Below are positions 35,830 to 42,999 of a DNA stretch of 64,000 nucleotides, in pieces. A model generated the notes under the pieces. It did not search any database. It had not been told where the DNA came from and saw nothing but the letters and a program-made list of their open reading frames with translations. How positions within the stretch are numbered: position 1 is the stretch's first letter; every line of letters begins with the position of its first letter. Source of the stretch: CAG-390 sp045543615 (GTDB lineage: Bacteria > Bacillota > Clostridia > Oscillospirales > CAG-272); NCBI GenBank assembly GCA_045543615.1, contig JAZPXL010000018.1:82427-146426 (forward strand), in the 5' to 3' direction. The position numbers and the translations under genes are program-made.

Positions 35830-37491
35830 ATGGAAGAAGAAAAAGTAATAGTGGGTAATTTTATCCACGACATAATTGACGAGGATCTCGCTCTTGATCC
35901 CTCACTCCACATACACACTCGTTTTCCTCCCGAACCCAACGGATACCTCCACATCGGCTCTGCTAAGGCTATCCGTATAAACACACAAATAGCAAAGAAA
36001 TACGGTGGACTTTTCAATCTCCGTTATGATGACACAAACCCTGTAAAAGAAGACAACGAATATGTTGAGGCTATTTACGAGGATCTTTGTTGGCTTGGAT
36101 GCGAGCCGAATGGTGGAGTTTTCTACGGATCCGACTACTTTGATCAGTGCTATGAATTTGCACTCAAGCTTATCCGTGACGGCAAGGCTTATGTTTGTGA
36201 TCTCACGGCTGATGAGATGCGTGAGCACCGTGGTTCTCTGACAGTTCCCGGAAAAAACTCTCCGTACCGTGACCGCAGTGTTGAAGAAAACCTTGATCTC
36301 TTTGAGAGAATGAAGAACGGTGAGTTCGAGGACGGAACGCACACCCTGCGTGCAAAGATTGATATGGCGTCACCCAATATGAATATGCGTGACCCTGCGA
36401 TCTATCGCATAGTTCACACCTCGCATCATCGTCAGGGAAACAAGTGGTGCATATATCCTCTGTATGACTTTGCGCATCCTATTCAGGACGCTCTTGAGGG
36501 CATCACACACTCGCTGTGCTCCATCGAGTTTGAAAATCACCGTCCTCTCTACGATTGGGTAGTTGAAAACATTGGTTTCTCGCCCAGGCCCAAGCAGAGA
36601 GAATTTGCACGTCTCAATGTTACTCACACCGTTATGAGCAAGCGTTATCTGCGCCAGCTTGTTGAGACGGGACTTGTTGATGGTTGGGATGACCCCCGTA
36701 TGCCCACTCTTTGTGGACTTCGTCGCCGTGGCTACACGCCTTCTGCCATCTTTGATTTTGTTGACAGAGCAGGTGTTGCAAAGGCGTATAGCGTTGTTGA
36801 TATCGAGCTTCTTGAGCATTGTATCCGTGAAGAGCTTAACGCAACAGCACCGAGACGTATTGCTGTAATGCATCCTATCCGTGTTGTTGTTGATAACTAC
36901 CCTGAGGGCAAGGTTGAGTATTTTACGCTTCCCAACAATCCTCAGAATCCCGATGCAGGTTCAAGAGAAGTTCCCTTTACAAAGAATCTTGTAATTGATG
37001 CTGACGATTTTGCTCCGGTTCCGCCTCCCAAGTTCTTCCGTCTCAAGCCCGAAGGCGAGGTCAGACTTATGGGTGCATACATCGTTAAGTGTGGCGAGAT
37101 CGAATATAACGAGGACGGTAGTGTTGCTCTCATTCACGTAACTGCTGATCTTGAAGCAGGAAATGGCAATCCCACAGACGGCAGAAAGATAAAGGGCACT
37201 ATCCATTGGCTCTCCTCTGATTATGCAAAAAAGACAGACATTGTTCTCTACGATCATCTCTTCACGCTTGAAAACGTTGATGACATTCCTGAGGACAAGA
37301 CCTACAACGATTATCTCAATCCCGATTCAGCAATTCGTCTTGTTGGCTGTATGATCGAGCCTGCTCTTGCAGATGCTGCACCCGGCGAGAGATTTCAGTT
37401 TGTACGAAACGGTTATTATGTAAAGGACACCAAGCATGAAAATACTTTCAACCGCATCGTTGGCCTTAAGGACAGCTTCCCTAAAAAGTGA
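35830..37491 (+). CDS. glnS: Glutamine--tRNA ligase
   Basis: Charges tRNA-Gln directly; 553 aa. HTRFPPEPNGYLHIGSAKAI holds the HIGH motif, YDDTNPVKEDNEYV is the glutamine pocket block, HTVMSKRYL is the KMSKS equivalent, and a C-terminal anticodon-binding beta-barrel follows (NLVIDADDFAPVPP; FKRLKPE-like block). Most Bacillota lack GlnRS and make Gln-tRNA with GatCAB, so this gene points to an acquired GlnRS lineage. GGAGG lies upstream of the start. Confidence 0.95.
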   Translation: MEEEKVIVGNFIHDIIDEDLALDPSLHIHTRFPPEPNGYLHIGSAKAIRINTQIAKKYGGLFNLRYDDTNPVKEDNEYVEAIYEDLCWLGCEPNGGVFYGSDYFDQCYEFALKLIRDGKAYVCDLTADEMREHRGSLTVPGKNSPYRDRSVEENLDLFERMKNGEFEDGTHTLRAKIDMASPNMNMRDPAIYRIVHTSHHRQGNKWCIYPLYDFAHPIQDALEGITHSLCSIEFENHRPLYDWVVENIGFSPRPKQREFARLNVTHTVMSKRYLRQLVETGLVDGWDDPRMPTLCGLRRRGYTPSAIFDFVDRAGVAKAYSVVDIELLEHCIREELNATAPRRIAVMHPIRVVVDNYPEGKVEYFTLPNNPQNPDAGSREVPFTKNLVIDADDFAPVPPPKFFRLKPEGEVRLMGAYIVKCGEIEYNEDGSVALIHVTADLEAGNGNPTDGRKIKGTIHWLSSDYAKKTDIVLYDHLFTLENVDDIPEDKTYNDYLNPDSAIRLVGCMIEPALADAAPGERFQFVRNGYYVKDTKHENTFNRIVGLKDSFPKK

Positions 37492-37792
37492 GCTTTTTAA
37501 CGCCGAGAACATCAAATTTCTTCTTCTCTCGCTTCTCATCTATCTCTTCATAATCTCGCTTGCCGCATTCTTTATGACGGTTTATGACAAGCGAGCAGCT
37601 AAGAAGAGGCCTGATCGAAGAGTGCGTGAGAGCACGCTTATTGCTGTCGGAGCTTTAGGTGGTGCTGTGGTGATGTTTTTGACGATGCTCACCGTTCGTC
37701 ACAAGACCAAACATCTAAAATTTATGCTTGGACTGCCACTCATTATTGTCGCTCATATTGCGCTTATTGTGGGTGTTATTGTATTGTTTTAA
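37436..37792 (+). CDS. DUF1294 membrane protein overlapping glnS
   Basis: A 118-aa protein. The first ~18 residues are read from inside glnS, overlapping by 56 bases. The ATG at 37436 has AAAGGA 8 bases upstream, and no ATG follows until the second helix. The conserved block YDKRAAKKRPDRRVRESTL and ALGGAVVMFLTMLTVRHKTKHLKF identify DUF1294. Three membrane helices. Function unknown. Confidence 0.75.
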   Translation: MKILSTASLALRTASLKSELFNAENIKFLLLSLLIYLFIISLAAFFMTVYDKRAAKKRPDRRVRESTLIAVGALGGAVVMFLTMLTVRHKTKHLKFMLGLPLIIVAHIALIVGVIVLF

Positions 37793-37803
37793 GGAGTAGG
37801 CAA

Positions 37804-38022
37804 ATGGAACAAAGCAAGCTTGACAGAATCAATTTTCTTGCAAGAAAAGCCAAAAGTGAGGGTTTGAGTGAGGAGGAAGCTGCAGAGCAGGCAGAGCTCA
37901 GACGGCAGTATATTGAAGAATTTCGTGCCTCGTTCCGTGCGACTCTCGATCACACAACTATTGTATCTCCTGACGGTTCAAGCGAAAAGCTGTCTGACAG
38001 AATACAAAAAAAGAAAAAGTGA
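37804..38022 (+). CDS. DUF896 family protein (YnzC-like)
   Basis: A 72-aa helical cytosolic protein with the family blocks INFLARKAKSEGLSEEEAAEQ and LRRQYIEEFRASFRATLDHT. The first half forms a helical hairpin; the tail is basic (RIQKKKK). AGGAG precedes the start. Last gene before a strong terminator. Function unknown. Confidence 0.88.
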   Translation: MEQSKLDRINFLARKAKSEGLSEEEAAEQAELRRQYIEEFRASFRATLDHTTIVSPDGSSEKLSDRIQKKKK

Positions 38023-38041
38023 GCTTCTGCTTACTACACGA

Positions 38042-38074
38042 AAGCCTGCGCAAATTTTGCGCAGGCTTTTTTTG
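38042..38074 (+). terminator. Terminator after DUF896
   Basis: Fourteen-base arms AAAGCCTGCGCAAA and TTTGCGCAGGCTTT with a T-run. Confidence 0.93.
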
Positions 38075-38093
38075 CTTTTATTGGCTCTTTGTC

Positions 38094-38122
38094 TTTACAA
38101 TCTTCAAGAAATGTGGTATACT
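38094..38122 (+). promoter_or_regulatory. Sigma-A promoter of tsaE-tsaB-rpiB-ispD-ispF
   Basis: TTTACA, 17 bases, TATACT; 31 bases before tsaE. Confidence 0.7.
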
Positions 38123-38153
38123 ATTTATATATGTTTGTTTATTGGAAGTAAAA

Positions 38154-38606
38154 ATGACTAAAGTATTATTTGATTGTATCTGTACCTCTGCAGACGAAAC
38201 AATGAGTCTTGGCGAAGCTCTCGCTTCTCTTATGGAGAGTGATAGTTCTCTGCCTGAGTTTATTGCACTCAAGGGGGATCTTGGAGCCGGCAAGACGGAG
38301 TTTGTTCGCGGATTTGCTCGTATCGCTTCTCCCGGCTCTGCCGTAAAATCACCCACTTATGCGCTCGTAAATGAATATAAAAAGGGCAACAAACCACTTT
38401 TCCATTTTGATATATATCGACTTTCAGATGCAGACGATCTGTATTCGACAGGTTATTATGATTACCTTGAGCGTGGCATTTGCCTTGTTGAGTGGTTCGA
38501 AAATATTCCTGAATCTCTGCCTGACTCATACATTTTAACAGAGATTGCCAAAACCGATGAAGAGTTCAGCCGTCACATTACAATTACTATCATAAGCGAG
38601 GAATAA
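38154..38606 (+). CDS. tsaE: tRNA t6A biosynthesis ATPase TsaE
   Basis: A 150-aa ATPase from MTKVLFDCI, with GGAAG upstream. Walker A is GDLGAGKTEFVRGFA, followed by SPTYALVNEY and FHFDIYRLSDADDLY, both diagnostic. It works with TsaB and TsaD to place threonylcarbamoyl on A37 of ANN-reading tRNAs. tsaB starts 2 bases after its stop. Confidence 0.96.
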   Translation: MTKVLFDCICTSADETMSLGEALASLMESDSSLPEFIALKGDLGAGKTEFVRGFARIASPGSAVKSPTYALVNEYKKGNKPLFHFDIYRLSDADDLYSTGYYDYLERGICLVEWFENIPESLPDSYILTEIAKTDEEFSRHITITIISEE

Positions 38607-38608
38607 AA

Positions 38609-39310
38609 ATGAAGATATTCGCCGTTGACAGCACAGCCAAAACGGCATCCGTAGCTCTTTGCGAGGATCGTGTGCTTTTGGCGCAATTCACCCAAAACGG
38701 AGGCAACACACATAGCGAGACTCTGCTTCCAATGACAGAGGTGCTATTGCGATCTATGAAAACTGCAGTTGCCGACATTGATCTTTTTGCTGTTTCTGCA
38801 GGCCCCGGGTCATTTACCGGTGTAAGAATTGGTGCTGCGACAATAAAAGGTCTTTCTCACTCTTCAAACAAGCCCTGTGTCGGAGTTTCAACACTAAAGG
38901 CTCTTGCATACAATCTTCTCTCAAGCGAGAGACGTTATATCTGTCCTGTTATGGACGCAAGAAGAGGGCAGTTTTATACTGCAATATTCCTATCTCAAAA
39001 CGGTGAGATAACTCGTATAAGTGATGATAGCGCACTCGGCACAGAAGAGTTTGTAGAGTCCGTAAAAGCTCTTGGCGAGAAGGTGTTTCTCTGTGGTGAT
39101 GCGTATTCCCTTGCCCTGCGTGCGCTGGGCGATGAACTATGCAACGAAACGCCCGAAGCCTTACGCTATCAATCGGCATATTCTGTTGCCTGTGTTGCTC
39201 TTGAGGAATATCTTGCCGGACGAGCAGTCACTCCTGACGAGCTTCGCCCCACCTACCTAAGACTCCCACAAGCCGAGCGAGACAGACTCGCCGCTCTTGG
39301 AAGCAAATAA
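38609..39310 (+). CDS. tsaB: tRNA t6A biosynthesis protein TsaB
   Basis: A 233-aa ASKHA-fold protein: MKIFAVDSTAKTASVAL, HSETLLPMTEVLL and VSAGPGSFTGVRIGAATIKGL are family blocks. It lacks the metal HxxxH of TsaD, as expected. It scaffolds TsaD in t6A synthesis. No rimI gene follows; rpiB does. A TsaD-like protein is encoded at 11.7-12.7 kb. Confidence 0.95.
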   Translation: MKIFAVDSTAKTASVALCEDRVLLAQFTQNGGNTHSETLLPMTEVLLRSMKTAVADIDLFAVSAGPGSFTGVRIGAATIKGLSHSSNKPCVGVSTLKALAYNLLSSERRYICPVMDARRGQFYTAIFLSQNGEITRISDDSALGTEEFVESVKALGEKVFLCGDAYSLALRALGDELCNETPEALRYQSAYSVACVALEEYLAGRAVTPDELRPTYLRLPQAERDRLAALGSK

Positions 39311-39329
39311 TGAAAGACGAGGAAAAACT

Positions 39330-39803
39330 ATGTCAAACAAGATCGTAATTGCCTGCGACCACGCAGGATATGAATACAAATGCAAGCTCATAGATGTGCT
39401 TGCTCAAAAGGGCTATGATATTATTGATTGTGGCACAGACTCTCCTGAGAGCTGTGACTATCCGGTTCCTGTTCACAGACTTTGCACAAAGATTACAGAC
39501 GGCGAGACTTCGCGTGGAATTCTTATTTGTGGAACCGGCATCGGCGTTTCCATCGCAGCCAACAAGCACAGAGGAATTCGTGCGGCCGTATGTGGAGATC
39601 TCTATTCTGCAGAGATGACAAGACTTCACAATGACGCAAATGTTCTTTGTATGGGTGCTCGTGTAATAGATTTTGATTTAGCCTGCCAGATTACTGAAGT
39701 GTTTTTGAACACAGGCGCACTTGATGAGGAGCGTCACCGTCGCCGTGTTGCGATGATCAAGGATATTGAAAACGGAACTTTTGACGAAAACAAGTATAAC
39801 TAA
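39330..39803 (+). CDS. rpiB: Ribose-5-phosphate isomerase B
   Basis: Interconverts ribulose-5-P and ribose-5-P; 157 aa from MSNKIVIACDHAGYEYK, GAGG upstream. ICGTGIGVSIAANKHRGIRAA and LHNDANVLCMGARVI are diagnostic. With rpe 1.4 kb downstream it supplies the non-oxidative pentose phosphate branch. Confidence 0.96.
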   Translation: MSNKIVIACDHAGYEYKCKLIDVLAQKGYDIIDCGTDSPESCDYPVPVHRLCTKITDGETSRGILICGTGIGVSIAANKHRGIRAAVCGDLYSAEMTRLHNDANVLCMGARVIDFDLACQITEVFLNTGALDEERHRRRVAMIKDIENGTFDENKYN

Positions 39804-39829
39804 ACGCAAATTCCCGAAAGGAGACGGCG

Positions 39830-40615
39830 ATGAGTGCTACACCAAAAAAGATAGCTGATGCTATAAGAGCTGCGTCCGGACATTTGAAAAATCGCAATAC
39901 AACTGCTATCATAGTTGCTGCCGGCTCATCTACAAGGATGGGTGGAGCTGTGCCCAAGCAATTTCTCGTTCTCAGTGGTATGCCCGTTGTGGTTCACGCT
40001 ATGAGAGCTTATGAAGAGAGCGAATACATTGACAATATCATTGTTGTTGCCAGAGAGGAAGATGCCAAAAGTGGCTGCTACGAGAAATTTGCCGAAAAAT
40101 TTGCTATAACAAAGTTTATTGGTGTGGTTGTAGGCGGAAAAACCCGACAAGAGTCCGTTCTCCGTGGCGTTGAAGCTGTGCCTTCCTCCACACGATATGT
40201 AGCTATTGCAGATGGCGCAAGACCCCTGACACTCCCCGGAACTATAAATTCTGTTTGCCTTGCTGCTTATCGTTTTGGAGCTGCTACTGCCGCTATGAAG
40301 ATAGTTGACACTCTTAAGGCAGAGAAAAAAATGTTTATCTCCACAACAGTTGACAGAGACAGTACTTGGGGCGCAGCTACTCCTCAGGTTTTCAGCCTTG
40401 CAATATACCGTGCAGCTGCTTATTATGCACTTGACAATTCCTTTGTTGGAACTGATGATAATTCACTTGTCGAGAATATTGACCGTAATGTAAGAATCGT
40501 TGAGTGTCCAAGGGACAATATAAAAATCACCGAACCTATGGATCTCGCTGTTGCCGAGGCGTTGCTTGCATTTCGCAGAGAAGAGATTCCCACAACTGAA
40601 GAAGGCGAGGTGTGA
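39830..40615 (+). CDS. ispD: 2-C-methyl-D-erythritol 4-phosphate cytidylyltransferase
   Basis: MEP-pathway step 3; 261 aa. The CTP loop is IIVAAGSSTRMGGAVPKQFL, near residue 27 after an N-terminal extension. IADGARPLT (family DAARP), WGAATPQVF and EPMDLAVAEAL are conserved. It starts behind AAAGGAGA and is followed by ispF after 4 bases. Confidence 0.95.
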   Translation: MSATPKKIADAIRAASGHLKNRNTTAIIVAAGSSTRMGGAVPKQFLVLSGMPVVVHAMRAYEESEYIDNIIVVAREEDAKSGCYEKFAEKFAITKFIGVVVGGKTRQESVLRGVEAVPSSTRYVAIADGARPLTLPGTINSVCLAAYRFGAATAAMKIVDTLKAEKKMFISTTVDRDSTWGAATPQVFSLAIYRAAAYYALDNSFVGTDDNSLVENIDRNVRIVECPRDNIKITEPMDLAVAEALLAFRREEIPTTEEGEV

Positions 40616-40619
40616 CGAT

Positions 40620-41093
40620 ATGAGGATTGGTCACGGATACGATGTTCACAGAACAGATCCAACAAGAAAGCTGATTATTGGTGGAGTTCTGATTGAGTGC
40701 GAATTTGGACTTCTTGGTCATTCTGATGCAGATGTCCTTCTCCACGCAATTTCCGATTCTCTTTTAGGTGCCGCAGCTCTTGGTGATATTGGTAAGCATT
40801 TTCCCGACAATGACGAAAAATACAGAGGAGCTGACAGCCTTGTGCTTCTATCTGAAGTTGCTAAGCTCATAAAGAGCGAGGGATACAGCATTATAAATAT
40901 TGATTCAACGGTGATTGCCCAACGCCCCAAGCTCGCTCCTTATATTCCACTTATGCGAGAGCGTATTGCTTGTGCGCTTGATATACCCACCGAGGATGTC
41001 AGCGTAAAAGCAACGACCGAAGAAAAGCTCGGATTTACGGGCGAGGGACTGGGTATTGCAGCTCACGCCGTTTGTCTTATTCAAAAGCATTAA
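40620..41093 (+). CDS. ispF: 2-C-methyl-D-erythritol 2,4-cyclodiphosphate synthase
   Basis: MEP-pathway cyclase; 157 aa from MRIGHGYDVHRTD, with GAGG upstream. Metal ligands lie in GHGYDVH and LLGHSDADVLLHAISDSLLGA; FPDNDEKYRGADS and KATTEEKLGFTGEGLGIAAHA complete the fold. With ispD and ispA it shows isoprenoids are made by the MEP route. Confidence 0.96.
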   Translation: MRIGHGYDVHRTDPTRKLIIGGVLIECEFGLLGHSDADVLLHAISDSLLGAAALGDIGKHFPDNDEKYRGADSLVLLSEVAKLIKSEGYSIINIDSTVIAQRPKLAPYIPLMRERIACALDIPTEDVSVKATTEEKLGFTGEGLGIAAHAVCLIQKH

Positions 41094-41190
41094 AAAGGGG
41101 CTGAATTGATCAGCCCCGGCGTCCACTCTTCAACAACTTATAATCTCACTTCCCTATTCTTTTACTTCGGTGTTGAAGCAAGACGCTTAT
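41092..41190 (-). ncRNA. Candidate structured small RNA with intrinsic terminator
   Basis: The ispF-rpe gap holds a nested structure on the minus strand. GCGTC/GACGC (5 bp) encloses a 3x4 internal loop and an 8-bp stem CTTCAACA/TGTTGAAG with a 35-base apical loop. Right after it comes GGGGCTGA-5-TCAGCCCC followed by TTTTT. Read on the plus strand the last hairpin has no T-run, so the terminator works only for a minus-strand transcript, and no minus-strand gene lies upstream to need it. I do not recognise the RNA family. No convincing promoter was found. Confidence 0.4.
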
Positions 41191-41247
41191 CTTCACTTTA
41201 TATAGTATGAAAAAATATCTTTTTTGACCTTGTGAACGGAGTATATA

Positions 41248-41892
41248 ATGATAAAAATTTCCCCTTCTCTTCTTGCAGCTGATTTTTTGAATTTAAAGGA
41301 CGAAGTAAGTCGAATTGAGTCTGCAGGTGCAGATTATCTGCATCTCGATATTATGGACGGCAGTTTTGTTCCAAATATTTCGTTTGGTCCACTTGTGCTC
41401 GAAGCACTCAGGCCTGTAACAAATCTTGTATTTGATGTCCACCTTATGATTGTAAATCCTATCAAATACATACCCGTGTTTGCAAAATGTGGTGCTGACA
41501 TTATCACATTTCATTATGAAGCGGCTGACGACGTTGGAGCTGTGATTGAGAAAATCAAGTCGACAGGCAAAAAAGCCTCTATCTCCATTTCACCAAAAAC
41601 GCCGCCCGAGGTTCTCTTCCCCTATCTCCCTTGTCTTGATATGGTTCTTGTTATGACTGTTGAGCCGGGATTTGGTGGGCAATCCCTCATACCCGAAACT
41701 CTTGACAAGGTGCGCACTCTCAGAGAACAGATATCTCGCCTCGATCTTTCGTGCGACATTGAGGTTGACGGTGGTATTTCCGAGAAGAATATTTCCCTTG
41801 TAACCGAGGCGGGTGCTAATGTTATAGTTGCGGGAACTGCAATTTTCCGTTCTTCAAACCCTGCATCTGTTATTTCTGCAATGCGCAAATAA
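41248..41892 (+). CDS. rpe: Ribulose-phosphate 3-epimerase
   Basis: Interconverts ribulose-5-P and xylulose-5-P; 214 aa TIM barrel. ISPSLLAADFLNLKDEV, HLDIMDGSFVPNISFGP, FDVHLMI, MTVEPGFGGQSL and EVDGGISEKNI carry the metal and phosphate sites. GGAG precedes the ATG. The repeat-bounded module begins 6 bases after its stop. Confidence 0.97.
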   Translation: MIKISPSLLAADFLNLKDEVSRIESAGADYLHLDIMDGSFVPNISFGPLVLEALRPVTNLVFDVHLMIVNPIKYIPVFAKCGADIITFHYEAADDVGAVIEKIKSTGKKASISISPKTPPEVLFPYLPCLDMVLVMTVEPGFGGQSLIPETLDKVRTLREQISRLDLSCDIEVDGGISEKNISLVTEAGANVIVAGTAIFRSSNPASVISAMRK

Positions 41893-41897
41893 AATAC

Positions 41898-41975
41898 AAA
41901 AGAAAAAGACCGATTTAGGCTCCTTCTCATAAGGATGTTTACCAAATTGTAGGGACCGGCGTCCTCGACGGTCCG
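41898..41975. repeat. Left ~80-bp inverted repeat of the peptidase-E module
   Basis: Begins AAAGAAAAAGACCG, includes GGCTCCTTCTCATAAGGA and ends GTAGGGACCGGCGTCCTCGA through GGTCCG. It matches the reverse complement of 42911-42992 over nearly its whole length, with a few mismatches and a short indel. Confidence 0.9.
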
Positions 41976-42000
41976 CGACACATATTTTTCGGCAGAGATG

Positions 42001-42029
42001 TTGTTTTCTCTGCCGATTTGTGATATAAT
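42001..42029 (+). promoter_or_regulatory. Promoter inside the module
   Basis: TTGTTT, 17 bases, TATAAT; the only candidate for the peptidase-E gene. Confidence 0.5.
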
Positions 42030-42043
42030 GGGACTAACAAAAA

Positions 42044-42150
42044 GCCTCTCCCTTTGGGAGAGGTGGCGGCGTAGCCGACGGAGAGGGCAAATCGTGGCGA
42101 GAATATCCCCTCTCACCCGCTATCGCGGGAGCTCTCCCCAAGGGAGAGCC
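42044..42150. mobile_element. MITE-like palindromic repeat, about 107 bp
   Basis: Ends are imperfect inverted repeats, GCCTCTCCCTTTGGGAGAG and the complement of CTCTCCCCAAGGGAGAGCC. The inner part is also hairpin-prone (GGCGGCGTAGCC; CCGCTATCGCGG). There is no coding capacity. GC content is well above the surroundings. Confidence 0.6.
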
Positions 42151-42210
42151 TTAGGATGCGTGCAACCTAAGGGGTATGGGCTTTGCCCGAAGCCTTTGTA
42201 ATACAAAGGC
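42149..42210 (+). promoter_or_regulatory. Three tandem hairpins before the peptidase-E gene
   Basis: CCTTAGG/CCTAAGG (42149-42172), GGGCTTTGCCC (42178-42188) and GCCTTTGT/ACAAAGGC (42192-42210). GGCTT/AAGCC offers an alternative pairing across the last two. Confidence 0.4.
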
Positions 42211-42236
42211 GAAACTTGCGATAAAAGAGGTATCAA

Positions 42237-42839
42237 ATGATTTTTCTAACTTCAAATGGTTTATCAAGCAATGAATTAATGGGCAGAGTAAAAACATACA
42301 TCAAAGCAGGCAAGGCTGCTCTTGTTGTTACTGCTGATAACGAATATAAAGAAAAAAACTATCATGTTGAAAGATTAACAAACGAATTAAGAATGCTCGG
42401 GCTGTCTGTTGAATGCTTTGACTTTGACAATCAATTACCAACAGAGCTTATGCAATATGACGTGGTAGAATTAATAGGAGGCAATCCGTACTATCTATTG
42501 AACTCAATACGAAAAAATTGTTTTTTTGATGTGTTAAAATACTTCGCACAAAATAGGTATTTGATAGGATGTAGTGCAGGTGCACTGGTTCTTACACCTT
42601 CTCTTGATTTGATAGATCTTTACTCTCCCGAGATGAACATTGTAGGACTAAAAGATTTATCTGCGTGCAATTTTACAGATATTTGCATACTTCCGCATTA
42701 CAGTAAATTCTTAATGAAATACACAGGTTTTGAGGAAAAATGTGCTCAATATGAACATACACTTAATCGTGAAGTAATTCGATTAAATGACGGACAAGGT
42801 GTGATTATAAACGAAAGTAACATAGATATTATAAAATAA
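42237..42839 (+). CDS. Peptidase E-like (S51 family) protein
   Basis: A 200-aa class I amidotransferase-fold protein. The nucleophile elbow IGCSAGALVLTPS carries the catalytic Ser of peptidase S51; VELIGGNPYYLLNSIRK (GGN block) and ICILPHYSKFL supply other conserved parts. Dipeptidase E cleaves Asp-Xaa dipeptides, but related proteins differ. GAGGTATC precedes the ATG. Codon use is richer in A/T than the flanking genes (many AAT, TTA, ATA), and the gene is bracketed by inverted repeats, which suggests horizontal arrival. Confidence 0.82.
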   Translation: MIFLTSNGLSSNELMGRVKTYIKAGKAALVVTADNEYKEKNYHVERLTNELRMLGLSVECFDFDNQLPTELMQYDVVELIGGNPYYLLNSIRKNCFFDVLKYFAQNRYLIGCSAGALVLTPSLDLIDLYSPEMNIVGLKDLSACNFTDICILPHYSKFLMKYTGFEEKCAQYEHTLNREVIRLNDGQGVIINESNIDIIK

Positions 42840-42843
42840 CGTA

Positions 42844-42890
42844 AGCCCCGACAGACATAAAAAATCTGTCGGGGTTAATCTTTGTCTTTT
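42844..42890 (+). terminator. Terminator of the peptidase-E gene
   Basis: CCCCGACAGA/TCTGTCGGGG stem with a T-rich tail. Confidence 0.85.
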
Positions 42891-42910
42891 GCAATGCAAT
42901 TATAGCTTAA

Positions 42911-42992
42911 CGGACCGTCGAGGACGTCGGTCCCTACAAGTAGAAATCAAACTTCCTTATGAGAAGGAGCCCTTCTCGGTCTTTTTCTTTTT
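42911..42992. repeat. Right ~80-bp inverted repeat of the peptidase-E module
   Basis: Begins CGGACCGTCGAGGACGTCGG and ends GGTCTTTTTCTTTTT, 8 bases from the glyQS stop. It includes GAGAAGG-AGC-CCTTCTC, a hairpin that has decayed in the left copy. Confidence 0.9.
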
Positions 42993-42999
42993 ATGATAA

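Larger units (their letters stand above)
41893..42236. other. Repeat-rich leader of the peptidase-E gene
   Basis: This 344-base gap holds the left inverted repeat, a hairpin CGGCAGAGA/TCTCTGCCG (41990-42015), a promoter, a MITE-like palindrome and three consecutive small hairpins. No gene was found in it. Confidence 0.8.

Noticed and set aside
41097..41117. A terminator for ispF on the plus strand
   Set aside because: No T-run follows on the plus strand; the T-run is on the minus-strand side.
42044..42210. A CRISPR array, because of dense short palindromes
   Set aside because: There are no equal-length direct repeats with spacers; the palindromes differ in sequence and size.
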